Origin: Meconema thalassinum
Taxonomy: Eukaryota > Arthropoda > Insecta > Orthoptera > Tettigoniidae
Assembly: GCA_946902985.2 (NCBI GenBank)
Contig: OX336389.2
Coordinates: forward strand, 343,950,444-344,014,443
Length of the DNA: 64,000 bases
Direction of reading: 5' to 3'
Shown: piece by piece, positions 1-11,073 of the stretch
Position numbering within the stretch: the stretch's first letter is position 1
Layout: every line of letters starts with the position of its first letter
The notes under the pieces: model-generated
What the model saw: the letters and a program-made list of their open reading frames with translations, nothing else
Told to the model about the DNA's origin: nothing
The model's database searches: none
Made by a program: the position numbers and the translations under genes

Positions 1-318
1 TTGTCACTTGTTCCTTCCCTGTCCAGCGAAGGTGCCAATCCTTGGGCGAGATCAATCTCACCTGTTCTTCAAGGACATGTTTACAGTGCGCTGGCCAGCT
101 TGAGAACGAGAAATACTGCAACTAGGACTTTCTTGCCCGGGGAAGTCTGTAAAGTTAGTCTGTTGGTGGGAGAATATGAATTTAGTTTCTGCACGCGGCA
201 CAGTTATTTGTATGCATTTACACTACGTTTGCTGGAAATGTGCGCCCATTGCAAACAAGTGCACACCTATGATCAGCTGTTCGCCTTTGGCACCATCCAT
301 TGCATTCAAAGGCACAGC

Positions 319-491
319 GGTCCAACTTTTGTCCTCTCACCACAGCGGACCGGGTTCGATTCCCGGTCATTGCATGTGAGATTTTCAAAGTGAAATTCCA
401 TGTCCTGTGGTTCGAATTCCACGTAAAAAGGAGGTCCCGTGGCTCATGATCACGAGATTAGCGGTCACGCAAAACTACAAACTTCCTTTCC
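319..491 (+). mobile_element. tRNA-derived SINE fragment with target-site duplication
   Basis: The insert carries a Pol III B-box-like GGGTTCGATTCCCGG near 352-366, followed by a CATGTGAGATT stretch also seen in the SINE at 46369-46710. It is flanked by a 14-bp direct repeat TTCAAAGGCACAGC at 305-318 and 492-505, which is the expected target-site duplication. A clear A box is missing, so the copy is probably rearranged. An open frame running from the window start to 393 ends inside it and is not supported as a gene. Confidence 0.6.
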
Positions 492-629
492 TTCAAAGGC
501 ACAGCCATTTCATTGCGTGATTGGCTCCAATACAAATGCTGGTAGTGCAATGAAAATTTGAACCCCTTCAGCGAAAATATTACATTTTACTTTCAATTTG
601 TCCTTTTGCACCTCAATTATACGATATTC

Positions 630-1235
630 TCAAGTCGAGGCACAAGTTAGTCTATTCAAATCCAGCTCATTGTTTCAGATGATGCATTGTGATATTGCCT
701 AGGAATGGTTGAAATCTGAGCACTCAACTAGTCGATGCATTCTTGTACTTAGATTCACTTTATAGCCCTATTCTCAGCACAATCATGATGCTTTTGAACT
801 CACACAGATTAAATAGTCTGCACCATGCTTACGCATATGGTATGCATTATGCATTTGGCACTACTTTCGTTTCTGCAATGCAATTAGTCATTGATGAAAA
901 TTTGTAAATTTGTCTATCATAACTGCAAAAGGGCGGAATATTTTGAACACACAAATTTAGGTTAAAAGGAAATTGTTTTAAATGCCATGAATACACGAAG
1001 GAAGGATTATGCGTGGTTCGTACACGTAAACAATACTTTTTAGTAGGGTATCAATTTGTCCTCTCGCGTCTTTGTCGTGCCGAATTTCCTAGTCTCAGCC
1101 CATGTTAGCCTATTCAAATCCAGATCATTGTTTCAAACATACATTGTGATATTGCTGACGACTGGTGGAAACTATGCAATCGACAATCAACTCTATTAAT
1201 TTTCTTGCTTAGATTCACTTTATAGTACACTGCTC
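630..1235. repeat. Diverged direct repeat pair, about 460 bp apart
   Basis: Segments near 630-775 and 1090-1235 share CTATTCAAATCCAG, TCATTGTTTCA, CATTGTGATATTGC and TTAGATTCACTTTATAG in the same order. They are about 145 bp each and clearly diverged. They look like an old tandem duplication or two copies of an unclassified repeat. No coding potential is visible. Confidence 0.5.
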
Positions 1236-3119
1236 ATCGTTATTCACGGCAGAGTCATAACTCTTCACAATGCGCCTCTCGTTTCCCATTGACACAATGG
1301 TTGAGAATTGCTATCGAATAATAGGTTGATGATGGCCAATGAATTGATTTCATAACTTGCGTCAAAAATACACCATCTGATATTAAATCAGAGTGGTGGA
1401 ATTTCCAGAAATGATTGAATATTCATTTCATAAGAGCCAAATGTTAGAAAGTAGCATAGAACATACTTTTACCTTACATATTTTATCTAAAAGCAACAGT
1501 TCATTAGTAACAGGATTGTTCAGTGTTTTTTCTTTTTTTTTTCTTTCTTTGGGTCCCACCAATGATGGATCTAGGTTTCACTGTACATGATGTCAATAAT
1601 ACTTGGTTAATTACATTTAAAAAAATCCATGTCCTACATGACAGATTTATAATATGAATTCAAAACTCCAGTAGAACTGATATTCCAGACATTAACTTAC
1701 TTAATTACTGAAGTATTTGGAATATATTGTGGATTTAATTGTTTTTCTATAATTTTTCTTCATTAGTTAGCATAATTTATACTTATACTTGCATGTTTAT
1801 CAATAAATTCTACAGTGCTCTGTGTAGAAGATTCCAACACTTCTACAATCTTTTTAAAATAAATAATTAATAATAAAATATAATAATAATCATAATAATA
1901 CTAATATATAATTATAAAACAATAAGAATTACTAAAGCATGATACACATATCATACATATTTTCACTTTTTGTTTTTAATTATTATTATTGTTTATTGAA
2001 TTTTCTCTTCTTGTACTTAATAGTTTTGAATTATTTAGCACTCGTGTATGTGATCCACAATAACAATTTAATATAGGCAAGGATTATCCGCCGATTCGTG
2101 GGATGTATTGCCGACACAGAAAGTGAGTGGGTTGAAAAATTTTAAGTACAACTGTACAGCAACAAGCATTGTCCCATATAACCATGACGTTGTGGTTCCT
2201 AGTTGGATACTTGGGGCATTGATACACACATTACTCATAAAGAAGTTGGCCTCAAGCCTGGAAAATGTGATACACAATGGAGCAGACACTGCCTTCCTAT
2301 GGCAACTGTACCTTCCCCTTGAAATTAAACTGTTTCCCAAAGGATCCAGGATATTTTGTACTCCAAATGAGCATAATGACACTGAATCATATTTCAAATA
2401 AATTGAAAAATTCTGAAAAATTGATCTGGACAGCTGAAACCAGTTTGCCAGAGTTCCACCCCAGTGTATCATTGGGCTCGTCAGTTTGTACATGCTCCGA
2501 TGGCCACTGCAAGGCTTATGCTTGTGAATATGCTGCTTGGAAGGCAGGAGATATCAAGACACAGTCCAACTTGTCACATCCATAACACAGCACTGACTTC
2601 TAACAAAATATCACAATACCAAAGCAAAACAGTTGAATAACCTTTTTGCTAGTCATTTTGATTCAGTAAAATGTATTCAATTGGTTGCAGAAGTGGTCCA
2701 GGCAGCCTCTGGTTGTGATCTAGAAACCCAAACCTATGGCAAACAGTAAAAGCTTAAATCATAGGTTTTGAAAACTCTTAATATGTTTATTTAATTGCTT
2801 TTATAAATTGGCTTTCATTACAAATGTTGTTTACCTCTGTATGCAGACATACTGATTAATTGTCAGTGCAAGTAGGTGCTAGTTTTGCTAAGTTAAACTC
2901 ACTTAGGTCTACTCATCTTCCTATTTTTTTAAAAACTAATTGACACTATTTATTTTCATTTTTTTCCACAGCTATAACAGCAGATTTGTCCCAAAGGGTT
3001 GCAAATGTGAAATTGTTGTTGTTGTTGTGCCATGCTAAATGCTTGGTAATTATTGAAATGTTACAACACTGCATTGTAATATCTGTGCACTTCATTAATC
3101 TTTTGATTGGATGTCGTAG
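1236..3119. other. Non-coding stretch upstream of the first host exon
   Basis: No recognised gene or mobile element. The part around 1850-1990 is very AT-rich with simple TAATAA runs. Short open frames near 2068-2585 overlap on both strands and show no known domain, so I leave them uncalled. The end of this stretch serves as the intron upstream of the exon at 3120; a pyrimidine-rich run with TTCATTAATC lies about 20 bases before the AG. Confidence 0.5.
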
Positions 3120-3328
3120 GTGTTCACGGAGGGTTGATGATGCATGAGCCACGTTTCACAGCGGAGCTGTTGGCCAGCCTGCTATCCATTCCACCCAGCA
3201 AGACATTGCTGCGACGGCATCTCAACACTCACTTTAAAGAGTTGCTCGGACGAGACTGTATCCAGGAGAAACGTGAGGCGGAGGCCACGTTAGGTTACGT
3301 GCCGCTCTCTGCTACCACCAAGCTCAAG
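3120..3328 (+). CDS. Internal exon of an unidentified host gene
   Basis: This is a 209-nt exon between an acceptor (TGTCGTAG) and a consensus donor (CTCAAG then GTAGGC). It encodes about 70 residues with a soluble, helical look: Leu-rich near the start (ELLASLLSIPPSKTLL), then basic and acidic stretches (RRHLNTHFKELLGRD, QEKREAEATLGY). Codon use is GC-richer than the surrounding sequence, as expected of conserved coding DNA. The donor leaves phase 0, matching the acceptor of the exon at 44131. The acceptor splits a codon after its first base, so an upstream exon is needed; I do not see it in the window. I do not recognise the protein family. The open frame extends 42 nt past the donor before a stop, and I take that part as intron. 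Confidence 0.72.
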
Positions 3329-3746
3329 GTAGGCAACTCCATCTTAAGCATGCTAACCAATATCATTTAGTGGCTTAATTATTTATTAAGTACCGAGAGC
3401 TACACTGCATTCATCTAATGATACGAAACTTCCCGTAAGGTTCATTAGAATATTCTGAAGAAATTTTTAAAATGTTCTCTCTCATGACATCTAGGGTGTT
3501 CTTTGTATGTCCAAAACTTCAGCTTCTGTTTACTAAAAATGGAAATCAATATGTGGATGAATGGAGATACACAATGGTGTGATAGATAATAGAAAAACTG
3601 TAGCTTGTTTGACACTCAAATTGTACTTCCTCTGCTAATGTGTGCTCATCCAAGGCTGTTAACATGTTACTGCTGGGAAACATACAGTCAGTCCTGTGGT
3701 AAAAAAAAAAGAAAAATAGAAACATGTTCTTTTCCTACTTAGGATA

Positions 3747-4413
3747 AGGTAAAGTGCCCAAAATCCATCCCCTCACCTTAATTCGTCCCCCCACTTTAAC
3801 TTCTGTGGACAGTGCTACTATCTTCTGAGAGGAGCAAGAAACTCTTCAGAACTATTCAGTTGACTACTGGCAGTGACACACCTGCTTTGTTCTGTTCGTT
3901 TACGCTGTAATTTTTCAAATATAGTTATTGCTCTGAGGTTGCAAGAGTGTCAAATCGTTATATTGACTCCTCACAGTAGGTTTTTCATCATTTAGCGAAT
4001 GATAATTATACATTAGTACTTCAATATTGCGTACCAGGTGAATACAGCAGTTGTGGCTGAAGTCGTTTGGTCAGGAACCATCACCATTTTTGTTATAACT
4101 GGAGACCTAAATCCTTCCCATTTGCGTTTCTCAAATTTAATACTGGTACGAGGGCTGGAATGGTTTACACTCAGTCTCGTGAAGCAAAGTTGAGGAGACG
4201 TGTGTTCTATTCCCACCTCAGTCATCCTGGAAGTGGTTTTACGTGGTTTTTGCGATTTTTGTCTAGATGGATAACTTGTGTGTAAAATTCATGAACAAAT
4301 TACTTACATGTCAATAAATTTATTATAAGAAAACTTAAGACTGTTACATTAAATTTTCCATAAAATAAATGAATAGATAATAACTGGATAGGAGGGATGG
4401 AATTAGGATACCT
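3747..4413. mobile_element. Candidate MITE-like DNA element with TA duplication
   Basis: The left end reads AGGTAAAGTGCCCAAAATCC followed by ATCCC. The right end, read on the other strand, is AGGTATCCTAATTCCATCCC. Both are next to TA, so a TA-duplicating Tc1/mariner or pogo-type MITE is possible, but the inverted repeats match only partly. A closer match to the left end lies far away at 43906-43930. The interior holds a SINE fragment and no transposase. Confidence 0.3.
4141..4275 (+). mobile_element. SINE fragment
   Basis: Contains AGGGCTGGAATGG, TTACACTCAGTCTCGTGA and then GGAAGTGGTTTTACGTGGTTTTT. These match the bodies of the fuller SINEs at 49109-49420, 62984-63254 and 58279-58600. No intact A and B boxes remain, and no clear duplication is visible. 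Confidence 0.5.
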
Positions 4414-4503
4414 TATTTGGAAAGTCTAAATTTGCATTCATTTGATTATTTATTGTTTCTGTTAAGGAAAGATTTGTTCAGTAGAATCACACCAACAATA
4501 ATA

Positions 4504-4605
4504 TTAGGTATGGTGTTGAGCAGTTAATACATTATAGTTTTTTGTAGATAAACTCCAGTCTTTGTGTTTTTCTCTCTGATAGAGCATGCTCAATTCTGTG
4601 TTGTC
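4504..4605 (-). pseudogene. hAT (TTF finger) transposase, fragment separated by LINE C
   Basis: Read on the minus strand directly after LINE C, this begins GQHRIEHALSE, which follows the HILN motif in ZMYM-like hAT transposases. It joins in frame to the piece at 6905-7250 once LINE C and one copy of its 9-bp duplication are removed. The frame decays within about 30 codons and the rest of the transposase is not found. Confidence 0.55.
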
Positions 4606-4614
4606 CCAGAAGAA

Positions 4615-6895
4615 AATCATCATCACCATCATCATCTTGAGCAGTTTTCGACCGCTGGTCGGGTCTGCTTGGAACATAAGCCTCTCCATCGTTACCTGTC
4701 CATCCACCATCTCTTGTCTTTCACTGTGTCCCAGCGCACTCCTCTTTCCTCCACACTCTTCTTAACTCCCTTCGTCCATCTGTCCCTTGGTCTTCCCCTT
4801 GGCCTCCTTCCCTTCATTTCCATTCCAAACATCTTCCTCGGTATCCTCTCCTCTCGCATCCTCCTCACTTGTCGATACCATTGTAGCCTAGATCGCTCTA
4901 TTCTATTTTGCAATGGTTCCTCTCTTGCCATCTCTCTAACTCTCTCATTCCTTACTCTGTCCATTCTTGGTCCTCCTACCCTACTCCCCTGGAACTTCAT
5001 CTCCACTGCTCGTATTTTACTCTTGTCCCTTTCCTTCACCACCCAAGTTTCTGAACCATATGCCAAAATTGGCACAAAGTAGGTCTTGTAGATGATTCCT
5101 TTACATTTTTGGGTACATCTTTATTCCGTATCATCCCCCTAACACTCTTGAAAAATCCATCTGCGCACCTTCACCTTTCATTTATTTCCATCCTATTGCC
5201 TCCCTTTTCTTCAATTATGCTTCCCAAGTACTTGAAGCATTCTACTTTCTGCAACTGCTGTCCTCCAAGTGTTATGCCCATATCCAGTCTGTTCTTCCTC
5301 CTCGTTGTGATGACCACTTCACTCTTTTGTGCTGAGACCTTCATCCCATATGATAACACTACCTTCTCCCACTCATCCAATTGCTCTTGTACTTCTTCCT
5401 CATCCTTTCCCCATACCAGAAGGTGATCAGCATACAATATTGCCTTCATTTTCCTTTCCCCAATGCTATTTACCACTTTTCATATGATTTCATCCATCAC
5501 CACTATAAATAACAGGGGTGAGAGGGCACTTCCCTGTTTCAGACCACTCTCTAGTTGAAACCATTCCATTCTCTCCCTTCCCACCTTTACACAGCTTTTG
5601 CTTCCCTTGTACATTGCTTTCACTCTTGCCACTGTCTCCTTGTTTACTGCTTTTGCTCTCATTGCTTCCCATACCTTGTTTCTCTTAATACTATCATATG
5701 CTTTCTCAATATCCAAGAAGGATCCAGATCTTTCCCATATTCATAATGGTGCTCTTGAAGCTGTCTTACAGCAAAGTTGAGGTCAACTGTTGACCTTCCT
5801 GGCCTGAATCCATACTGTTCTTCCCTCAGCACATCTTCAACTTCTGTCCGAATTCTACTCTCCAGTACCTTCTCAAATATTTTGGCGCAGTGGCACATGA
5901 GTGTAATTCCCCTGTAGTTCTTGCATTCCTTCCTACTTCCCTTTTTAAATATGGGTATTATTATCCCTCTTTTCCAGTCCTCTGGTATTTTCTTCTCCCT
6001 CCATATCACTTTCATTACTCGAAAGAGCCACTGTGTTCCTATCACCCCTGCTGCTCTCACCATCTCCACACTCACTTCGTCTATTCCCGGTGCCTTTCCC
6101 CCTTTCATCTTCTTTAATGCTTCCTCCCCTTTTTTCCCATGTCAATTCCTTCTCTGAAATTTCTTGGTTACTGTCTGTTTCTTCCTCCACAATGTCCACT
6201 ACGCTGGTTTTAGTTGGATTTAGGTGTTCGTTGAAGTATTCTCTCCGGATAACCTTTACTTCTTCCATATTTTCAACCTCCTTTCCATTCCTGTCCACCA
6301 TTCTGACATTTTCCCCTGTATCTCTTCTCTTTGCCTTTATCATTCCATACAACACTTTCTTATTGCCATCACAGTCCTCCTCCATCATTTCTGTACATTT
6401 CTCCAGCCATTTCTTTTTCTCTTCCTTCACTACTTCTCTTGCTTCTTTCTTCCACTCTTGGTACTCTTCTTTTGTTCTGTCTGTCCTCTGTTGGAACCAT
6501 TTCCTGAATGCTTCATTTTTCTTTTTCACAGCTTCCTTATTTCTGGGGTTCCACCATGGTGTTTCCTTCCACCTTTTCTTTCCACTAGTTCTGCCACACA
6601 CACGACTTCTGCTGCTTCTACCAACACGTCCCTGAACCTATTTCATTCTTCTTCACCTGTTCTCGGATCATCCTTCGGTAATTTGTTCCTCACTAATATC
6701 TGGAACTTCTCCTTATATCCATCCTCCTTCAGCTTCCATGTCCTTATTCTTCTTTCTTGGTTCTCTGTTCTCCTCTTTTCCTTCAGTCCTCTCACCTTGG
6801 CGACCAGCAGACGGTGGTCACTCTCCAAGGCTTCTGAAGGTATTACCCTTATATCCGTGATACTCTTCTTTGTCTCCTTCCCGCATAGAATGTAG
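4615..6895 (-). mobile_element. LINE C: 5'-truncated RTE-like non-LTR retrotransposon
   Basis: Successive minus-strand reading frames give the end of an endonuclease domain (near 6643-6890), a basic linker (6100-6601), and the reverse transcriptase: fingers with GIIIPIFKKG and NYRGITL (5659-6108), motif A region MDIEKAYDSI, motif B QGSALSPLLF (5480-5716), motif C (5171-5476), and a C-terminal GRPRDRW region (4692-5075). Frameshifts separate the pieces. The catalytic YADD is changed to YADH, so it is dead. The 3' tail is a TCATCA/CACCAT-type run at 4616-4640. It is flanked by a 9-bp duplication CCAGAAGAA at 4606-4614 and 6896-6904. It lies inside a hAT transposase gene. Confidence 0.85.
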
Positions 6896-6904
6896 CCAGA
6901 AGAA

Positions 6905-7250
6905 GATATCGTTCCCAATTAAGAATATGTTTCTTAGAAATTTGATGCTTTCGTGCTCTACGATAAAGATTTTTTATACACGTAATCCCAGTTTCACTCC
7001 ATTCTTTACTATCACCACCAATCAGAGTACAAACATAACAATGCACGGTGCCCGTCGTTACACTTCCTGTTAACCATTCGTACTGCTCATACCACTGAGA
7101 CTGGAATTTACGTGACTTATGTTTTTCGCTCTGTACAATATTTAGATGAGATTTTGGTCTTCTCTCTTTCACTGCACATTTCTCTTCAGAGAACAATGAA
7201 GAAAATGGTATTGATTTTAAATACACTATTAAATCACTGCAGTAATCCAT
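6905..7250 (-). pseudogene. hAT transposase N-terminus with TTF-type zinc finger
   Basis: The minus-strand frame contains FQSQWYEQYEWLTGSVTTG, then HCYVC, then GGDSKEWSETGITCIKNL, KHQISKKHILN. This is the TTF-type zinc finger typical of ZMYM-like hAT transposases: a C-x2-C pair, a later Cys and the HxxSKKH ending. It starts near an ATG at 7250 and is cut at its C-terminal side by LINE C. The non-coding 5' end of the element probably extends to about 7412 (GTAGTGTGCTCG on the minus strand). Confidence 0.7.
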
Positions 7251-7659
7251 GTTTTAAAACTTACAAACGAACATGTACACGCTGAAATACCGCCCGCCTC
7301 ACGTATGCACTGGAATGCACTGCTTGGAGCCTAACTTATCCCATATAAGTTGCGAGTCAATGACAACATGCCAGAGCCGCGAAGAATAGCTCTTACCTAT
7401 ACGAGCACACTACCTTCAATTGAAATATTACAGACACCGTATCAATTGTAAACTGGCTTTAACTTCACGCCCATATGGCAAATGTACAATGTTTCGTTTT
7501 ATTCTCTTTGATTAATCTCGTAGATGAGCTCTTTGGTTTTAGTTTTAATGTGAGGTAATGCGCATTCAGCCATGGGAAGAGCGGATGTTATGACGTCATG
7601 CTGTACAGTTCTGCCCGCAGACATCAATCCCACATGTTAGTATTTTTTTAACGACTTTC

Positions 7660-8219
7660 ATAGGGCAAATCCTGGTAGCACACTCCAAGAAGTGACAAAG
7701 TTAGTAGCCGAGGCTACGGGCGCTTCTGTAGCGAGTATTCATCATGCACGAAGAGAGCTGAAAAGTGCGGGAAGATTTTTTCGCCCAGTAAAACCCGTAA
7801 CAATGTGCAGTTGCTGGACAAGTATGATGCCTTTACAAAGGACGCAATTCGCAGGAAAGTTCACGAGCTGTTCTTTCTCAAGAAATGCCTACAATCGATA
7901 AGATTCTAGCGTCTATTAATAGTGACCAATCATTGCCAATTTTTTTTCGCACGAAACATTACAGACTTTTGAAAGCACTCAAATTTAAGTTTATATTGTG
8001 TTGTCACCAGCCACTACTCATCGAAAGGAAATTGTTGCATGGCGGAAGCATTATTTAGGTGAAATTGTAGGATTTCGGGAGGAGGGAAGGCCTATTTATT
8101 ATACAGATGAGACGTGGGTAAATGTGGGACGTGTTTCTGCGGAAGTATGGAATGATACGAGTATTGAATCCAGCAAGGACACTTTTTTGATGGGATTATC
8201 CAATTATTATCATTCATAA
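7660..8219 (+). pseudogene. Decayed DDE (Tc1/IS630-type) transposase relic
   Basis: Plus-strand frames carry a helix-turn-helix-like start (KLVAEATGASVASIHHARRE), then after frameshifts and stops a catalytic-core fragment with PIYYTDETWVNVGR, and SKDTFLMGLSN. The YTDET motif is the second-aspartate region of DDE_3-type transposases. The copy stops near the E1 insertion; I found no continuation beyond E1 and no convincing terminal repeats. TA-type inverted repeats at 3747 and 43930 might belong to it, but that is speculative. Confidence 0.5.
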
Positions 8220-8288
8220 CCTTAAAAGCCTACTCGAAGCTTCGTATGTTTTAGAACATGCTACCTTTAATAAACTTATATACCGTAC

Positions 8289-8398
8289 TGTAACCTGTTT
8301 TTCGAAGGGTATTTACGCCACTGACATAAGTCAGATGGGACATAATTAATGTTTGTTTGACCGCGGCAAACTATTCTGCCAAGTGAATTTAATTTAGA

Positions 8399-8436
<38 letters not shown>

Positions 8437-9931
8437 CATATTTTATTTTGGAGCATTTAAATTTTATAACCAATACAGATAGGTTTTCTATCAAATAGAA
8501 AACTCTATCAATCGGATTATTCCGATATCCATTATACAAGTAAATTATTTGATTGCGGAGAGTATGGATTTTATATACAGTTAGGGCTAGTAGAGAGATT
8601 TGCGTCATCGGGAAGTACGGCTCCAGGAATAGCCTCTGAGAACAACAACTTGATGTCGCAACCGAGGGAACTTCTTCAACAGTACGGATTAATGAAAAGG
8701 CGATATGTCTGGTGGAAACGGAAATTGTACATCGAGGCATTATGGCAAGAGCAATGAACTTTAACGCGGGAAGAAGCGCGTGGGACATCCCAATTCAGTA
8801 AAGTTTATTATATTCCGCCCTATTCAATACAATTGTATGAATTGTATTGAATAGGGCGGAATATAATAAACTTTACTGAATTCAATTTGCGTCAATACGG
8901 GCCAATATGAGCGAAATGACGATGGGACATCTCAGTCAATCAAGGGAAGAGCAGCTGTTACCCGGCTGTGTCGTGTAGCATGTAGATGCATGGTGATTGG
9001 TCTACAGGCAAGGCAGCAGACCGAGGAGAGGAACGTTGGAAGGGGAAGCGTGCCAAGTGCTTATAGTGAGCATGCTGCGTGAAGAGAGGGACTAACTTTA
9101 TAACTTTTGTTCAGAGTGGACTTACTTATTACTTTCGTTCCGTAATGGACGGACCATTACTTTGATTCAGAGAACATTATTATCTTCGCATTAGTCTCCG
9201 GACTTATTACTTGTGTTCCATGGTGAACGATTTCTTACTGGTATACTCCGCTGTCAAATTCGTCATGGGTATTATATGAGCTGTTGTGAATAGACAGACC
9301 GTATTAGTGGCTTTGGGACTTAGATCCACCACTAAACAGTATTCAAACTTTCATAGTAATTCGCTACCGCATCAAGAAACGAAGAAGATAACACCAACCA
9401 ACAAGCTTCAGCAATCTCTCGTGAAGCGAGAAGTACCTGGGAGAAAGTATCTCCAATGGTGAGCGGAACTGACGCATATCTACACAATCTCTCTCTTTTC
9501 ATTATTTGTCACCGTAAGTTCAGTAACTTCATAGCTTGGTAATAATCGTAAATTCATCCGACCTCCAATTTCACGTAATTTTCATGTGGTAATGGTCAAA
9601 TCTTTAAGCTCCTTTTTATTGTTATTAAATTTGCCACAGTCTTGTTTTTTGATTATTAAACTAATTTTATTAGACATGCAATCGTTAATTCCAGTAGGTA
9701 GCTTTATATATAAGACAAAATCTTCTCCCAATGCAAATGTTATCAGGGTTAATGATGCAATCATACCACGGTCTGATTTCGAAGAGTATCTCATGTGTTC
9801 TACGCAAGCTAGGGGTTGATATAAATATAAATTTTAGGTTTCAACTTGATCTTGGCTCCTTGGCGCCCAATTATCAAATCAATTTCATACTTAGAAGGTA
9901 AAGGTAAGTACCCACCAGGGAAACCGTTACA
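8289..9931 (+). repeat. E1 5' LTR
   Basis: TGTAACCTG to CCGTTACA. It is 109 bp longer than the 3' LTR. The difference is explained by a 133-bp insertion with a duplicated 9-mer at 8781-8931, partly offset by a shorter ATT microsatellite (about 8397-8432). A splice-donor-like CCAATGGTGAGC lies near 9455. It carries an open frame 9586-9819 whose MQSLxxVGS and NDAIIPRSD stretches resemble the frame in the E2/E3 LTRs. Confidence 0.88.
8790..8922. mobile_element. 133-bp insertion with a perfect 43-bp palindrome inside the E1 LTR
   Basis: The arms at 8792-8834 and 8840-8882 are exact reverse complements (43 of 43) around the 5-nt spacer GTATG. They are followed by about 40 bp of unrelated sequence. 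The insert is flanked by the 9-bp direct repeat TGGGACATC (8781-8789 and 8923-8931) and is absent from the E1 3' LTR, so it arrived after or during E1 insertion. It could be a foldback MITE. No coding content. Confidence 0.75.
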
Positions 9932-10042
9932 CTTGTCGCCAGCAACGTGGAGCCGAAAACCTTATAACATTTGTGGAAGGAGAAGGATATATATTTCTGT
10001 GCCAGTATTTTTGGGTCTTTTATATATCAGTGTGTATCAGCA
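9932..10042 (+). promoter_or_regulatory. E1 primer-binding region and 5' leader
   Basis: Immediately after the LTR comes CTTGTCGCCAGCAACGTGGA. It is related to, but not the same as, the exact tRNA-Lys primer site in E3. The leader GAAAACCTTATAACATTTGTGG is conserved with E2 and E3 and runs to the gag ATG. Confidence 0.6.
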
Positions 10043-11028
10043 TGGAGAATGAGATGAAGTTGTGTAGTGGTCACCAGTTGGAAAGTGAGGAAGCGAGCAA
10101 TATGTCTAATCTTGAAAATGAGAGCAGGACAGGGATGTCGGAGGTAAATCTTGATACTGAGGGGGGGGGAATGAAAACAGTCAAGCGGGTTTGGAAAGTT
10201 TGCTTCTCTAGTTTATGCAAGAAAATAAAATAAGTACAGATGCTCTAAATGCTAAACTAGAACAGAATAATGCTAAATTAGAACAGAACAGTAGGGAAAA
10301 TAAAGAGTGATACTTTAAATGCTAAATTAGAACAGAATAGTAGGGAAAGTAAAGAGAGTACAGAAGTTTTAAATGCTAAATTGGAACAGAACAGTAAACA
10401 ATTAGAGCAAAACAGTAAAGAAATGAGCAATTAATTAAATGAGAAATTTGAAGAGAACAATCTAAAATTAGATAAGAAATTTGAGCAGATTAGAGGCGAA
10501 ATCAGAGGGGTAATGGAAGAGAAGGCTAAAGAAATTATAGCAGATGTGGACAGAATATTAGGAAAAGTGCAGGAGAAGCTGGAGAGTAGAATCAGTACAC
10601 AGGCTGAGAATTTGAAAGAATTAGTTCAACTTGAAACACAGCAGGTCAAAAAGCAATTGGGGGGAGAAATTGATAAAATTCAGGTAGCAACTAAGGAGGT
10701 TAAAGAACAGCTGGGGGGGTAGAATTGATAAAGTACATGCAGAAATAAGTACTGAAGTTAATGATTTAAGGCAGAGGAATAAAGAAAGCATTAGTAAAAT
10801 TCAGGAGAAACAAGCTAAGTTGAATGATAAAGTTGAAGCATCAGAAGGGAGTATTAGATTAACTGTAACTAGTATTGAGAGAAAAGCTGAGGAGAAAATT
10901 GCTGAATTAGAACAAAAGTTGAAATCTAGGATTAGGCAGGAAACTAGTCAGAGTAGGCTAGTTTATGTTAATAGCGCACACCGTGAAATAGAATTGGGAA
11001 AGTTTAGCAATCGACAGGGTTGTCTCAT
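10043..11028 (+). pseudogene. E1 gag, N-terminal coiled-coil half (disrupted)
   Basis: Starts MENEMKLCSGHQLE, homologous to MGDEKKRQMRLRSGHQLE of E2. A run of nine G near 10161 shifts the frame, and further indels and a stop follow (10308, 10433, 10721). The heptad-like NAKLEQN repeats and the EEKAKEIIADVDR and ELVQLETQQVKKQLGGEIDK coils of the intact Gag are still readable. It ends where LINE A is inserted; the rest of gag resumes at 38196. Confidence 0.8.
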
Positions 11029-11073
11029 GGAATTTATGATGATGATGATGATCATCATCATCATCATTTCCCC

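Noticed and set aside
1..393. 130-codon frame open at the window edge
   Set aside because: No known domain, and it ends inside a SINE insertion; composition does not support a gene.
2068..2585. Overlapping frames on both strands near 2.1-2.6 kb
   Set aside because: No recognisable motif, no splice-site pair and both strands equally open.
4564..6895. Several plus-strand frames rich in Phe, Ser and Leu
   Set aside because: They are complementary-strand shadows of the Lys/Glu-rich LINE C protein.
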